A stretch of 64,000 nucleotides of DNA, from contig JADKIR010000005.1 of NCBI GenBank assembly GCA_016722655.1, positions 186,001 to 250,000 of the forward strand, given 5' to 3'. Position numbers and translations under genes: made by a program. The notes under the pieces were generated by a model. The model was not told the origin of the DNA. It worked only from the letters and a program-made list of their open reading frames with translations, and did not search any database. This DNA comes from Cytophagaceae bacterium (GTDB lineage: Bacteria; Bacteroidota; Bacteroidia; Cytophagales; Spirosomataceae). Positions 43,183 to 51,419 of this stretch are shown here, one piece after another (the first letter of the stretch is position 1; every line of letters begins with the position of its first letter).

Positions 43183-44145
43183 TTATTTCTTTTTACCCAT
43201 TTCTGTTGCAATTATGCTTACCACAAACAGCTGAAACGCATGAAATATCATCAATGGTAATAAAATAATGCCCAATGGCATGCTGGCTGGAAAAAGGATT
43301 TTTGAAAAAACGGTGCCATGTACCAGTGATTTTTTGGTTCCGCAAAACTGAGCGGTTATTTGGTCTTCCCTGTTGAAATTTAGCGACTTAGATAATAAAC
43401 CGGTAACAAAATAGACTACAAAAAAGAGAATAAAAGTAGCCACAGAAATAAATATCAAATCTTTAATTTTTACAGAGCTAAATACACCGGTGGAAAACGA
43501 AACTGCAAAACTTTTATAAATAATCAACAGAATCACTGATTTGTCAAAGGTGGTCAAATAAGCAGAATATTTTTGAGCGTATTTTCCAAGGAATTTTTGA
43601 AGGCTCAATCCCAAAACAACCGGAAGAAGGATTTCAAAAAGCAATTTGAGGTAAATACCGCTTAATTCATACTCATTGCCCGATTGTTTGATGAAAAATC
43701 CCATCCAGACAGGTGTAATCAAAATGCCGATGAGTCCCGATATACTGGCATTAAAAATGGCAGTGGGCACATTTCCTTTTGCCAATGAAACCATCACCAC
43801 AGACGAAGACACAGTGGAAGGCAACGCCGCTAAAAACAAAAATCCAAGCCAGATATTTTGAAAATGCTCATTTTGAGCTAATGGCCTGAACAATAATATG
43901 ATGATTGGAAATAGCAAAAAAGTAGATAATTGTACTAAAACATGCAATTTCCAGTTTTTCAAGCCGGACTTTAGTTTTTCAGGGCTGAGTTTGAGCCCAT
44001 AAAAAAAGAATATCAAAGCCACGCCCAGGCTCGCCACTGAATCTATTGGGAAACCGCTTTCTTTTGTGCCAAAATTGGGGAAAAAGTAAGCCAAGGTCAC
44101 TACAACAATGAGGGCGAGAATAAAATTGTCGGGTTTGAATTTCAA
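43183..44145 (-). CDS. Bile acid:sodium symporter-like transporter (SBF-like)
   Basis: A 320-residue inner-membrane protein with about ten hydrophobic helices. Motifs: ALIFFFYGLKLSPEKLKSGLKNWKLH, LAALPSTVSSSVVMVSLAKGN (the TVSSSV helix break of the family) and AQFCGTKKSLVHGTVFSKILFP near the C-terminus. These fit the PF13593-type SBF-like group (YfeH-like). Substrate unknown, probably an organic anion with sodium. Single gene. Confidence 0.9.
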   Translation of the reverse strand: MKFKPDNFILALIVVVTLAYFFPNFGTKESGFPIDSVASLGVALIFFFYGLKLSPEKLKSGLKNWKLHVLVQLSTFLLFPIIILLFRPLAQNEHFQNIWLGFLFLAALPSTVSSSVVMVSLAKGNVPTAIFNASISGLIGILITPVWMGFFIKQSGNEYELSGIYLKLLFEILLPVVLGLSLQKFLGKYAQKYSAYLTTFDKSVILLIIYKSFAVSFSTGVFSSVKIKDLIFISVATFILFFVVYFVTGLLSKSLNFNREDQITAQFCGTKKSLVHGTVFSKILFPASMPLGIILLPLMIFHAFQLFVVSIIATEMGKKK

Positions 44146-44322
44146 ATAAAAAGTAAATTAAAAGTATTTTAAATATTTTAAAATCATTTCTTTATGTAAT
44201 TATATTTAGTCAAGCATTCTAAAACATTTAAAAATAAATAGATAAAGGATAATTCAATACTTCTTTTAAATAAATATTTTTTATGCCTTTTTCATCCGGA
44301 TAAATTTCTTGCTTTCCAATTT

Positions 44323-45363
44323 CTAGTCTATTTTATGGTTTATTAAATTATCAATGTATTGATTTTGAATAATTCCCATATTGCTAGTTTTTTTAAATGC
44401 CTCTGGATGTAAAAATTTACCCTTTTCATTTGAGTTTTTCTCTACTTCAGTAATTATTCTGTTTTGCTCGGCAAATGCGTCGTGTCTTATTCCTGTTACC
44501 TGCCAACTAACTTTAATATTGGGTTTGTCAGTTTTTATACTAAATGAATTTTTTACAATCTCTTCCGAAATAATAGCCTGCGAAAATGAACCAATGGTAG
44601 TTAATTGATAGCGAAAATCTTTGTTGAGGTCTTCAAAATAACTAGGTAATTCCACAGTAGCGTTTCCATTATCATCGGTAATAGTGACCCCGTCATATAT
44701 ATTTTTCATATCAGGACTTTCCACAAAGCTGTGATAAAGAAATTTATTTTCTGGATCAGAAGGATGGTCAATTTTAAAACTCCCCCCTCCTTTGGAAATA
44801 TTACCTGTTACATTAACTGCCCCATTAAAATATCCAGCATATAAATTATTTCCACCTCCCGCATCACCATATATAGCGTATTTTGTTCCATTGCCCATTA
44901 CAGCATATCCAAAAACACCAAATTTTTCTGAATTTGATGTGCCATTAGCTGCTCCAATAACCCCATAGGCTGCACCAAATGGTCCATCATGAGTTCCCAA
45001 ATTTGAAGATCCTGTTGCAGTATATCCATTACTCGAATTTGAAACATAGTTTGATGTGCCATAAGAAAGACCAGAAGCTGAATGTATAGAATTATAAGTG
45101 CCATAAGCATTATTGAATCCTTCAGATTTAATAATTTTATTATAAACTCCAATAACCTCATAGTTACTGGTTGCATTCATTTCATTATAGACTCCATAAA
45201 TTTTTGAAGCGTTTTGATCTGCATTTCCTACATTGTAGATGCATGAAGTTACTTTATTTGGCTCTGAATAAACAATATTATTACTTCCATATTTAGAAAT
45301 GATTTGTGAATATGATTTTGAATAAATAATCAGTGTAGCGATTAAAAGTGCAATTTTTTTCAT
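44323..45363 (-). CDS. Secreted protein with repeat head and conserved SFVESPDM tail domain
   Basis: 346 residues. Signal peptide ends KSYSQ. Residues about 40-170 hold short Gly/Asn/Tyr repeats of the type IYGVYNEM, VIGVYNKI, AYGTYNSI and YGVIGAANGTSNSEKFGVFG. From about 190 comes the conserved Bacteroidota domain GSFKIDHPSDPENKFLYHSF followed by VESPDM, VELPSYFEDLNKDFRYQLT, SWQVTGIRHDAFA and FLHPEAF. Such proteins are frequent secreted hypotheticals. The function is not known. The repeat type is reminiscent of the protein at 31871-33574, but the tails differ. Confidence 0.75.
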   Translation of the reverse strand: MKKIALLIATLIIYSKSYSQIISKYGSNNIVYSEPNKVTSCIYNVGNADQNASKIYGVYNEMNATSNYEVIGVYNKIIKSEGFNNAYGTYNSIHSASGLSYGTSNYVSNSSNGYTATGSSNLGTHDGPFGAAYGVIGAANGTSNSEKFGVFGYAVMGNGTKYAIYGDAGGGNNLYAGYFNGAVNVTGNISKGGGSFKIDHPSDPENKFLYHSFVESPDMKNIYDGVTITDDNGNATVELPSYFEDLNKDFRYQLTTIGSFSQAIISEEIVKNSFSIKTDKPNIKVSWQVTGIRHDAFAEQNRIITEVEKNSNEKGKFLHPEAFKKTSNMGIIQNQYIDNLINHKID

Positions 45364-45614
45364 TGGATATTTATTTAAGTTTCAATTTTGAATTCATTTG
45401 ATGGTAATATTTTAAGGTATTAAAACATCCTTGTCAAGGAACTTTGTTTTTTACCTAAATTCAAATTACAAATTTGTTTATTTGAAAAGACTTTTCAAAT
45501 TTAGAATAAATTATAAATTTTCTAATTAATAGAGAAACCATTTTTTCCGATATTATTAAAAATAAAAAAGCCTTTTCAAATCAAGAAAATGCCCTTTTGC
45601 ATATTATTTTGTAA

Positions 45615-46193
45615 TTATTTCCTTTTCTCGAAATAGAAATTAACAGAAATTCTGCCGTAGGTCGGATTTGAGGTGAATTTGTACTTATCCTCTTTTTCTA
45701 CAGAAGTGTAATTGTTGTAATCAAAATCTTCGTATGACTCTATATATCTGGCATTTAGAATATTTAATCCAAACTCCCCACCAATACTAAACTGTGGATC
45801 AAGAAAGTATTCAGTGCCAAAACCCAGGCTTCCGGCCAAAAGTTTTAGATTTTCAATTTCTTCGACTGGTTTAATATAAAAAACTGGCTTTGAAATCGTT
45901 AAGTCAAAATAAGGTTTAAGTTTACCGTTGTCTTTGAGATAGTATTTAGTACCGATTGTAGGCATTACAATACCAATTTTGACTAGTTCGTTTTCATCTT
46001 CAAACTCCGTATTTGCTCTTAAATTGGCCATTTGAAGGCTAAAATATGGCATAAAATGAGTTTTGTTTTTATACCCTAAATAAGCACTTTTGGTACCATA
46101 ACCTGTGTGTACGCCAAATGATAACTGAGAAAATGCAAGATTTGAACAAATGATTAATGCGAAAAAGGAGAAAATTGTGATTTGTTTTTTCAT
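45615..46193 (-). CDS. Small outer-membrane beta-barrel protein
   Basis: 192 residues from the chosen ATG at 46193 (MKKQITIFSFFALIICSNLAFSQ, a clean signal peptide; the frame stays open 9 codons further up). The mature part is an alternation of short strands (LSFGVHTGYGTKSAYLGYK, KIGIVMPTIGTKYYL, SLGFGTEYFL, SIGGEFGLNIL) ending in YGRISVNFYFEKRK, typical of 8-stranded OmpA/OmpW-like barrels. Function not predictable. Confidence 0.75.
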   Translation of the reverse strand: MKKQITIFSFFALIICSNLAFSQLSFGVHTGYGTKSAYLGYKNKTHFMPYFSLQMANLRANTEFEDENELVKIGIVMPTIGTKYYLKDNGKLKPYFDLTISKPVFYIKPVEEIENLKLLAGSLGFGTEYFLDPQFSIGGEFGLNILNARYIESYEDFDYNNYTSVEKEDKYKFTSNPTYGRISVNFYFEKRK

Positions 46194-46428
46194 TTTGATA
46201 GTTGTTTTATTAAGCTTCAAATTTAGTATGAAAATCCATTATTTTAGCTATTTTTCAACTTTTTAAGTGTTTTTTGGTAACCATTTGGGGAAAAATATTA
46301 CAAATTTTCTTATTTTCAAAAGGGTTATCTAGGGCTTAACTTATTTAGGTATTTGATTTTGTAAAAATCTATTTTTTTGTTCTTTTCAAGTCTAAATTTC
46401 AAAATGAATAATTTTCCTATCTAAAATC

Positions 46429-47022
46429 TTAATCAATCCTCAACCAGCCCGTTACACTCATTCTGGGTTTATGGCTGAGCAACACTTCATGTTCCAGCTC
46501 GCTACTTTTAAAGAAAATGCATTTACCGTTGTCGGGACTGATGTTTTCAGGTATTTCGTCTTTATAAATGCACAGCTCTCCCCCATCACCCGGCAGCCAG
46601 TTTTCGTTCAGATAAAAAATCATGGTGTATTGACGGCTGGAATTGCTCCTAAACTGGTCAAAATGTTTTTGGTAAAAACTTCCCTTTTCGTAGAGTGCAT
46701 AATGAAACTCATAGCCCGTAATGCCCGTGTAGCAGGTTTTATTGAGAAAAAGCACAAAGGTATCCATGAGGTCAAAGAAAGCGTTTTCGTGTTGATTTTC
46801 ATGGGTTCTATCCAGCCAAAAGATTTTGTCGGACCGCACACGGTCATTTTTGTTGGCTTCTTGCCCCAACCCTGTTTTGGCTTCCAGTAGTTTTTTATTC
46901 TTGAAAAGTTCTAACAAGTTCTCTCTAAGATTTTTGGAAAGAGCCAGGCTCAGGAAATTCTCCGAAATACCCACTTTGTCAACCAAATACGCATCCACGA
47001 GAGCATCAAAGACCTTTTCCAT
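46429..47022 (-). CDS. 2-Oxoglutarate/Fe(II) dioxygenase, prolyl-4-hydroxylase-like
   Basis: A 197-residue cytoplasmic oxygenase. Facial triad His120-x-Asp122 (FYQKHFDQF) and His178 (ELEHEV), with the 2-oxoglutarate-binding Arg at about 187 (KPRMSVTGWL). FHYALYEKGSFY and YTMIFYLNENWLPGDGGEL match the P4Hc double-stranded helix. Family members hydroxylate proteins or small molecules; the substrate is open. It lies about 400 bp beyond the yoeB end of the cassette-like region, on the same strand. Confidence 0.88.
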   Translation of the reverse strand: MEKVFDALVDAYLVDKVGISENFLSLALSKNLRENLLELFKNKKLLEAKTGLGQEANKNDRVRSDKIFWLDRTHENQHENAFFDLMDTFVLFLNKTCYTGITGYEFHYALYEKGSFYQKHFDQFRSNSSRQYTMIFYLNENWLPGDGGELCIYKDEIPENISPDNGKCIFFKSSELEHEVLLSHKPRMSVTGWLRID

Positions 47023-47223
47023 TACCCAAAAACCATTAAAGAGCGATATTGGCAGTATTGCCGGGCTAAAGGTAGAAGGTTTATCTGGCGGTGGGGTTAT
47101 TTTTTATCGGATTGTTTCAAATTTTTATCTAGAAAATTTAAGTTTTCGAATTACAAATCCTCTTTATCTTGCTTTGAGATTGTCCTGAGGAACAATATAG
47201 ACTGCAAATAATCATAACAACTA

Positions 47224-47481
47224 TTAATCATAATGAAATCGACATTTTAAAATATGAATTTCCTCATTTTCATATCTGTAAATTAAGCGATGTTCATCAT
47301 CAATTCTTCTTGACCAAAAACCAGAATATTTGTATTTTAATGGTTCAGGTTTCCCAATTCCATCAAAAGGATTTCTTGAAATATCTTTCAAAAGTTCATT
47401 AATTCTTTTAAGCTTCTTTTTATCTGTATTTTGCCAATAAATATAATCTTCCCAAGATTCATCTACAAAAACGTATTTCAT
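47224..47481 (-). CDS. yoeB: YoeB/Txe-type mRNA interferase toxin
   Basis: Ribosome-dependent RNase toxin, 85 residues from MKYVFV. Aligned from this start, the catalytic residues of E. coli YoeB fall at identical positions: Glu46 (GKPEPLKY), Arg65 (DDEHRLIY) and His83 (CRFHYD), with the near-invariant WEDYIYW at the N-terminus. The frame is open 5 codons upstream (MRLNF), overlapping yefM, but the residue numbering supports 47481. It follows the antitoxin gene after 4 bp. Confidence 0.95.
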   Translation of the reverse strand: MKYVFVDESWEDYIYWQNTDKKKLKRINELLKDISRNPFDGIGKPEPLKYKYSGFWSRRIDDEHRLIYRYENEEIHILKCRFHYD

Positions 47482-47485
47482 AAAA

Positions 47486-47740
47486 TTAAGCCTCAATTAA
47501 GTCTTTTTTAAATGATTTACCATTCTTGAATTTTTCAATAGCAGAATCTAATCTACTTTCATTTTTTCGAGAAGATAATTCGTGATTAGTAGCCATTAGT
47601 GAATTGTATTCTTCTAAGGACATAACGACAATTCCCTCGTCTTTGCCTCGATTGATGATTAAAGTTTCAAAGTTTTGGACTACTTTATCAAGGTATGATT
47701 TAATATCTTTTCTAAAGTCAGAGATATTTGCTGTTATCAT
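47486..47740 (-). CDS. yefM: YefM/Phd-type antitoxin
   Basis: 84 residues from MITANISDFRKDIKSYLDKV, the classic Phd/YefM fold that binds DNA with its N-terminal part (INRGKDEGIVVMSLEEYNSLMA) and the toxin with a disordered acidic C-terminus (SAIEKFKNGKSFKKDLIEA). The frame is open upstream to 47788, but that part lies across the palindromic operator. Expected to repress its own promoter with YoeB. Located next to the first palindromic attC-like element, as toxin-antitoxin pairs often are in chromosomal integrons. Confidence 0.93.
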   Translation of the reverse strand: MITANISDFRKDIKSYLDKVVQNFETLIINRGKDEGIVVMSLEEYNSLMATNHELSSRKNESRLDSAIEKFKNGKSFKKDLIEA

Positions 47741-47741
47741 G

Positions 47742-47778
47742 TTTGTACGATTATTTGTACAAATAAAAGTACAAATAA
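47742..47778. promoter_or_regulatory. Palindromic operator array of yefM-yoeB
   Basis: A perfect 16-bp palindrome TTATTTGTACAAATAA (47751-47766) is flanked by an inverted half site TTTGTAC (47742-47748) and a further half site GTACAAATAA (47769-47778). The TGTACA core is the operator motif known for E. coli YefM-YoeB. The array begins 1 bp upstream of the yefM start codon. Confidence 0.8.
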
Positions 47779-47828
47779 TGAAAAACACAAGTAATTTTGA
47801 AGAAATTAAATTTTATGGAGAAAACATA

Positions 47829-47916
47829 TTCCAACGACCATTATGGCGATGCTGGGGTCTGAAATTTGAGTTAATTTATTAAATATCAAGCGTTTACGCC
47901 ATAATTAGCGTTGGAA
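47829..47916 (-). repeat. attC-like palindrome A
   Basis: Arms TTCCAACGACCATTATGGCG (47829-47848) and CGCCATAATTAGCGTTGGAA (47897-47916). The outer 8 bp pair perfectly (TTCCAACG/CGTTGGAA), 3 nt do not pair, and an inner 9 bp pair perfectly (ATTATGGCG/CGCCATAAT). A 48-nt loop includes TTGAGTTAATTTATT. Outer box, unpaired spacer, inner box and loop match the folded form of integron attC sites. Strand is set by the flanking genes. Confidence 0.6.
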
Positions 47917-48295
47917 TTTCGGATTTTTGAGTGCTACGCTTTCAGAGTGTCCCCAAGATATAAAAGTACTAAGGACTAAAAAGATGCGTAGAAACTGCTC
48001 ATTCTTCCTGTCGCTGACCAAATCTGCATACCAAGTTCTGAAAAAAAAAATTGAATAGCAAAAGAATTTATTTTTCGAAGTGAAATTTAAGTGAATACCA
48101 CGCTAATCAAATGTTGACCGAGCCTATGAGTTTGAAATATTGCTGAATAAGCGTTTGAAAACATCGACAGTCCAACTTCACGCACCAACTTAAAAAGTAG
48201 AGTCAAAGGGCTGAATTTAGTATGAAAATGCCGATGTATGAATGAATTATTTAAGGAAAATTGTCAAACTATTTCAATCCAATATGTTAAGGTAT
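47917..48295. other. Gene-free spacer 1 of the cassette-like region
   Basis: About 380 bp between attC-like element A and the lipoprotein stop. No convincing gene. Short stretches (gatataaaagt, accaaatctgcat) look loosely like parts of the other two spacers. Confidence 0.5.
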
Positions 48296-48862
48296 CTAAT
48301 TATCATTTGTTTTCCAATCATAAATCCAAACTCTTTCAGGTAATTTCCAATCAAAAAAACTAATAGGAATTTTTATTTCATTATACCCATTTGCTAATTT
48401 GACAATTTTAAACTTTTTGTTAACTCTAACAGTTTCAGTATTCTCACGGTAAATAGTTGAACCAGCATCTTTTTGACCGCTATCAGCAGTTGTGAAATGA
48501 ATTTCAGAATCATCTAAATTAACTTCGGAGTGATATGTATAATGGAAGGGTCGATTAAAAACAGAAAAATACATTACAAATTGATATTTTCTATCTTGAT
48601 AAGGAATTCTGTCGTATAGGATAGTAATCTCACTATTGTCATTACTAACAAGGCAATGCCCATAAATACGACCATTTGGATTTTCAATATTCAAATATTT
48701 ATTGTCTCGTTTTTTCAAACTATTATACTGCAACGAATCAACTTTTGCCTTCAATTCTGAAACTAAATTAATAAGTTTATCTGTATCTTGATTTGAGTTT
48801 TTAAAACATGATGTTGTGCAAATTATTATTGCTATAAAAGTTAAAACTCTGTACATATACAT
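48296..48862 (-). CDS. Unrecognised lipoprotein of the cassette-like region
   Basis: 188 residues from the chosen ATG at 48862, MYMYRVLTFIAIIICTTSC, a lipoprotein signal with lipobox CTTSC. A short helical segment (DKLINLVSELKAKVDSLQYN) follows, probably coiled coil, then a beta-rich domain (YGHCLVSNDNSEITILYDRIPY, YQFVMYFSVFNRPFHYTYHS, EIKIPISFFDWKLPERVWIYDWK). The frame continues 12 codons upstream, but those codons lie in the arm of palindrome B. I do not recognise a family. It is a single gene between two palindromes. Confidence 0.65.
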   Translation of the reverse strand: MYMYRVLTFIAIIICTTSCFKNSNQDTDKLINLVSELKAKVDSLQYNSLKKRDNKYLNIENPNGRIYGHCLVSNDNSEITILYDRIPYQDRKYQFVMYFSVFNRPFHYTYHSEVNLDDSEIHFTTADSGQKDAGSTIYRENTETVRVNKKFKIVKLANGYNEIKIPISFFDWKLPERVWIYDWKTNDN

Positions 48863-48879
48863 ATCTGTTTTTGTTCCAT

Positions 48880-48967
48880 TTCCAACGCTCGCAAGCAAGA
48901 TGATTTCAGAGCGAACTTTGAGTTAATTAGTTGATTATCAAACTTTTACTTGCTTGCCCAAGTTGGA
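48880..48967 (-). repeat. attC-like palindrome B
   Basis: Arms: TCCAAC (48881-48886), unpaired GCTC, GCAAGCAAG (48891-48899), and on the far side CTTGCTTGC (48949-48957), unpaired CCAA, GTTGGA (48962-48967). The inner stem is a different sequence from element A but has the same 9-bp length and position. The loop contains TTGAGTTAATTAGTTGATTATCAA, closely related to A. The far arm on the coding strand reads GTCCAAC, an exact RYYYAAC core. Confidence 0.6.
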
Positions 48968-49282
48968 CTTTCGATCCTTTGACTGCTCTTCTTTCCAAGT
49001 GTCGCCAAGCACCAACAAATACAAAGATATAAAAAACGTAGTATAATCAGAGAGGTTTTTGCGAAAAAAAACTAAGCAAATTGCTCTAATCTCACGTAGC
49101 CGAAAATGATAAGTACAGAAGCCCCAAAAACGTAGAAGCTATCGAGAGTAAACACTTTGAAAACGGCTCTAATTTCACGTCGGCAGTGACTATGTACTTG
49201 AGAAAAACAGTCAAATTACTAAAAAAAGCTTTTAATTTGTTGAGTTGTTGCCAATAATTGCATTAAACGACAATATAATAAG
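48968..49282. other. Gene-free spacer 2 of the cassette-like region
   Basis: About 315 bp without a gene. It contains caccaac, gatataaaaaacg and two related blocks, gctctaatctcacgt and gctctaatttcacgt (about 110 bp apart), a direct duplication of unknown meaning. Confidence 0.5.
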
Positions 49283-49750
49283 TTATGCAAAGATAACAAT
49301 ACACCAACAATAAAGAATTGAAATACCAACAAGACCTAAAATATTAACAAACTTATATTTTGAACCACCAAATTGTGGTAATATTTTATCCCAATTTTCT
49401 GAATTTTTTGGAAAATTAACGATTGGCATTACAACGAATCCAACGAATAAGGAGAATGAAATATAGAATCCTAATAAGTAAGCAATTGCCTTGAATGGAA
49501 AATTTTTAATAAGATTAAAATAAGTGTCAAAATATTTATATAAATCATTGAAGAATGATACATTCCTTAGAATGGAACTCAAAACTGCAAAAAATAGAAT
49601 AAATCCGAAAGTTCCGACCAGCATATATATAATTGTACTCTTGTTCTCTTCTCTAAATAAAAAAAATGGAGATAGCAAAAAAGTTGCAAACATTATCAAA
49701 ATAAGCCCAAAAATTATATTCAAAAAACTATTGTATAAGAAAATATCCAT
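49283..49750 (-). CDS. Unrecognised small membrane protein of the cassette-like region
   Basis: 155 residues, four hydrophobic helices at about 8-32, 40-60, 85-112 and 136-155. Charged residues are few (LFREENKST after helix 1, NFPKNSENWDKILPQFGGSKYKF before helix 4). Starts MDIFLYNSFLNIIFGLILIM 13 bp from palindrome C. No family recognised. Single-gene cassette-like unit, same strand as its neighbours. Confidence 0.65.
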   Translation of the reverse strand: MDIFLYNSFLNIIFGLILIMFATFLLSPFFLFREENKSTIIYMLVGTFGFILFFAVLSSILRNVSFFNDLYKYFDTYFNLIKNFPFKAIAYLLGFYISFSLFVGFVVMPIVNFPKNSENWDKILPQFGGSKYKFVNILGLVGISILYCWCIVIFA

Positions 49751-49763
49751 ATTTATTTTATTT

Positions 49764-49850
49764 TTCCAACCAAAAGCATTGAGATGGTTAGATTTTAAGT
49801 TAATTTATTGATTTACAGTTACTTACTTTTTCTTAATGCATATGTTGGAA
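49764..49850 (-). repeat. attC-like palindrome C
   Basis: Outer box TTCCAAC (49764-49770) pairs with GTTGGAA (49844-49850). Unpaired CAAAA / ATAT follows, then the inner box GCATTGAGA pairs with TCTTAATGC (8 of 9). The loop contains TTTTAAGTTAATTTATTGATTTACAG, again similar to A and B. The extra unpaired base on one arm is like the extrahelical bases of attC sites. Confidence 0.6.
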
Positions 49851-50119
49851 CGCCAAAATAAGGAAAATTACAGCTCATTTTTGCCGTCCCAAGACGGCAC
49901 ACAAGCTGTAATATAAAGCTAAGATATTTACTGCTGAAAACCAAATTTGCACGCCAAATTTTACTCTGAGTGAATGTTGCCAAACAGGTGGAAGACCCTT
50001 TGAATAAACCTCGCAAAGTTACTGTTTGCAAAAATGCTTCAAATTGGAGAAAAGCCAAGCCCAAAAGACCCTTTCGTCGCCAGAAAGTACCAAATTGAAA
50101 AAAGATTTTCTCTCTTTAC
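49851..50119. other. Gene-free spacer 3 of the cassette-like region
   Basis: About 270 bp. No credible gene (an 81-codon frame here starts in the spacer and runs into palindrome C). Contains a small perfect-ish hairpin, GCCGTCCCAAGACGGC, inside the longer inverted pair ACAGCT...AGCTGT. Confidence 0.5.
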
Positions 50120-51036
50120 TTATAGCTTTATGTTGGTGCTGGATTTCAGAGAATCAAGTAAATTAAAATAGTCACTTACTATTTTACTATAACTGTATGT
50201 TTGCATAAATTTTTCTATATCTCTATTTAAAAACCTTATATTAGAAATAATTTCAGAATACTTCTTATTTCTATAACCTACATAATCCAATGGGGAATCG
50301 AAAAAAAACTCATTATAAATATTTTGAGTATTTGTACGATTCCTAAATTCGTTTATTTCATCTGGTTCTAAATTTTCTTCAATTTTTTTTCTCAACCAAT
50401 AATCCCAATTAAAAACTTCTTTAATTCTATCACTAATTTCCCTTATTTCATTCAATGACTTTTTTAAATTTGCAATATGAAGTTCATTAGTTGAAACCTC
50501 TTTATTGAGCTTGTTTACTGTTAAATCGGTAAATTTATTTTCTGAAGCTACTTTATTTATTTTCGAAATTTCGGATTCCAAATGTTTTACTTTTTTCCAC
50601 AATTTGCTTTCCCAAATATTTAAATCATCTTGTATTTTTCTAAGTCTAACCCCATTTGTTCTATTAATTTTAGCTAAAAATCTATTCCGACTTATATTAA
50701 TTCTAAACCAAAAATACTAAAACCAGCTACAAGTAGTATAAATATTTCATTAATTAATGAATTGCTATCAAAAATCCAGTTTAAAAGCGAAAATGGAATT
50801 AATAAACTAATAAAAGCTGCAAAACCAGAAAGAATTGTGTATAAAATTGATTGGAGAAAATTTTGTTTTTCAGAAAAATCTAATTCAAAATTACTTAAAA
50901 TATTTTGAAAACTCATTCTCGACTTATTGTCAGCCATTAAAGACATCCTATTCTCGTACCAATATTTAGAAACAAACCAAATTACTAAAATTAATATCAT
51001 TATTAATAATGGATTATTTAAAAGTAAATCAATCAT
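50120..51036 (-). CDS. Membrane-anchored coiled-coil protein split by one frameshift
   Basis: Two consecutive frames. The first (51036-50692, 114 codons) has a membrane helix at the start (MIDLLLNNPLLIMILILVIW) and two near the end (about 65-110). The second (to 50120) begins without an ATG (only a TTG at 50602) and is helical: FLAKINRTNGVRLRKIQDDL, LESEISKINKVASENKF and LHIANLKKSLNEIREISDRI. Adding one T to the T5 run (plus-strand A run 50710-50714) joins them into one 305-residue protein, which I take to be the intact form. No family recognised. Lies between palindromes D and C. Confidence 0.6.
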
Positions 51037-51080
51037 AAAATGTAAAAATTATATTATTTAATTATTGGTTTCTAAAAAAT

Positions 51081-51168
51081 TTCCAACATATAAAATACGT
51101 ATCCACTAATACCCTCTTTGATGTTGACAATCAATGGAATAATAGTATTTTTGCATTGTTATGTTGTT
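51081..51168 (-). repeat. Degenerate attC-like palindrome D
   Basis: TTCCAACATA at 51081-51090 and the inner AAAATAC (51092-51098) pair with GTATTTT (51145-51151) and TATGTTG (51160-51166). The overall length fits the other elements, but the unpaired spacers are unequal (1 and 8 nt) and the central AGTTAATT block is absent. Tentative. Confidence 0.35.
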
Positions 51169-51188
51169 TTATTTATATTTCGCAATAT

Positions 51189-51419
51189 ATGAGAGAAAAT
51201 ACTAAAAATCAAATCTTTCAAATAGAAAATTTTGAAAGGCATTATCTTGATTCTTACAATCGTCTTTATTTTAAAAAGTCAGCTGAATCTGATTTTAAAC
51301 TGAAAAAAGCATTATTCAAAAACTCTAAATTGGGATATAAAATTAACAACAGATTTTACTCTGTTCATCAATTAAAGCGATTGTTGGTTTCCCCAAATCC
51401 TTATAAACTTCCCTTTTAA
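51189..51419 (+). CDS. Small basic hypothetical protein
   Basis: 76 residues from ATG 51189 (MRENTKNQIFQIENFERHY), rich in Lys, Asn and Tyr, ending HQLKRLLVSPNPYKLPF. No family recognised. The frame opens upstream only with a TTG inside palindrome D. It is the only gene on the plus strand in this region and its stop overlaps the integrase remnant on the other strand. Possibly a decayed piece. Confidence 0.4.
   Translation: MRENTKNQIFQIENFERHYLDSYNRLYFKKSAESDFKLKKALFKNSKLGYKINNRFYSVHQLKRLLVSPNPYKLPF

Noticed and set aside
46471..46890. 139-codon plus-strand frame opposite the 2OG-Fe(II) oxygenase
   Set aside because: It is antisense to a gene with intact catalytic residues.
47829..49850. Palindromes as MITEs or REP-type elements
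   Set aside because: Inner stems differ completely between copies while position and outer boxes are constant, and no target duplications are visible, so attC-like is the better fit. Kept as the main alternative.
49819..50064. 81-codon minus-strand frame in spacer 3
   Set aside because: It runs into palindrome C, has no family likeness, and shows no coding-like composition.
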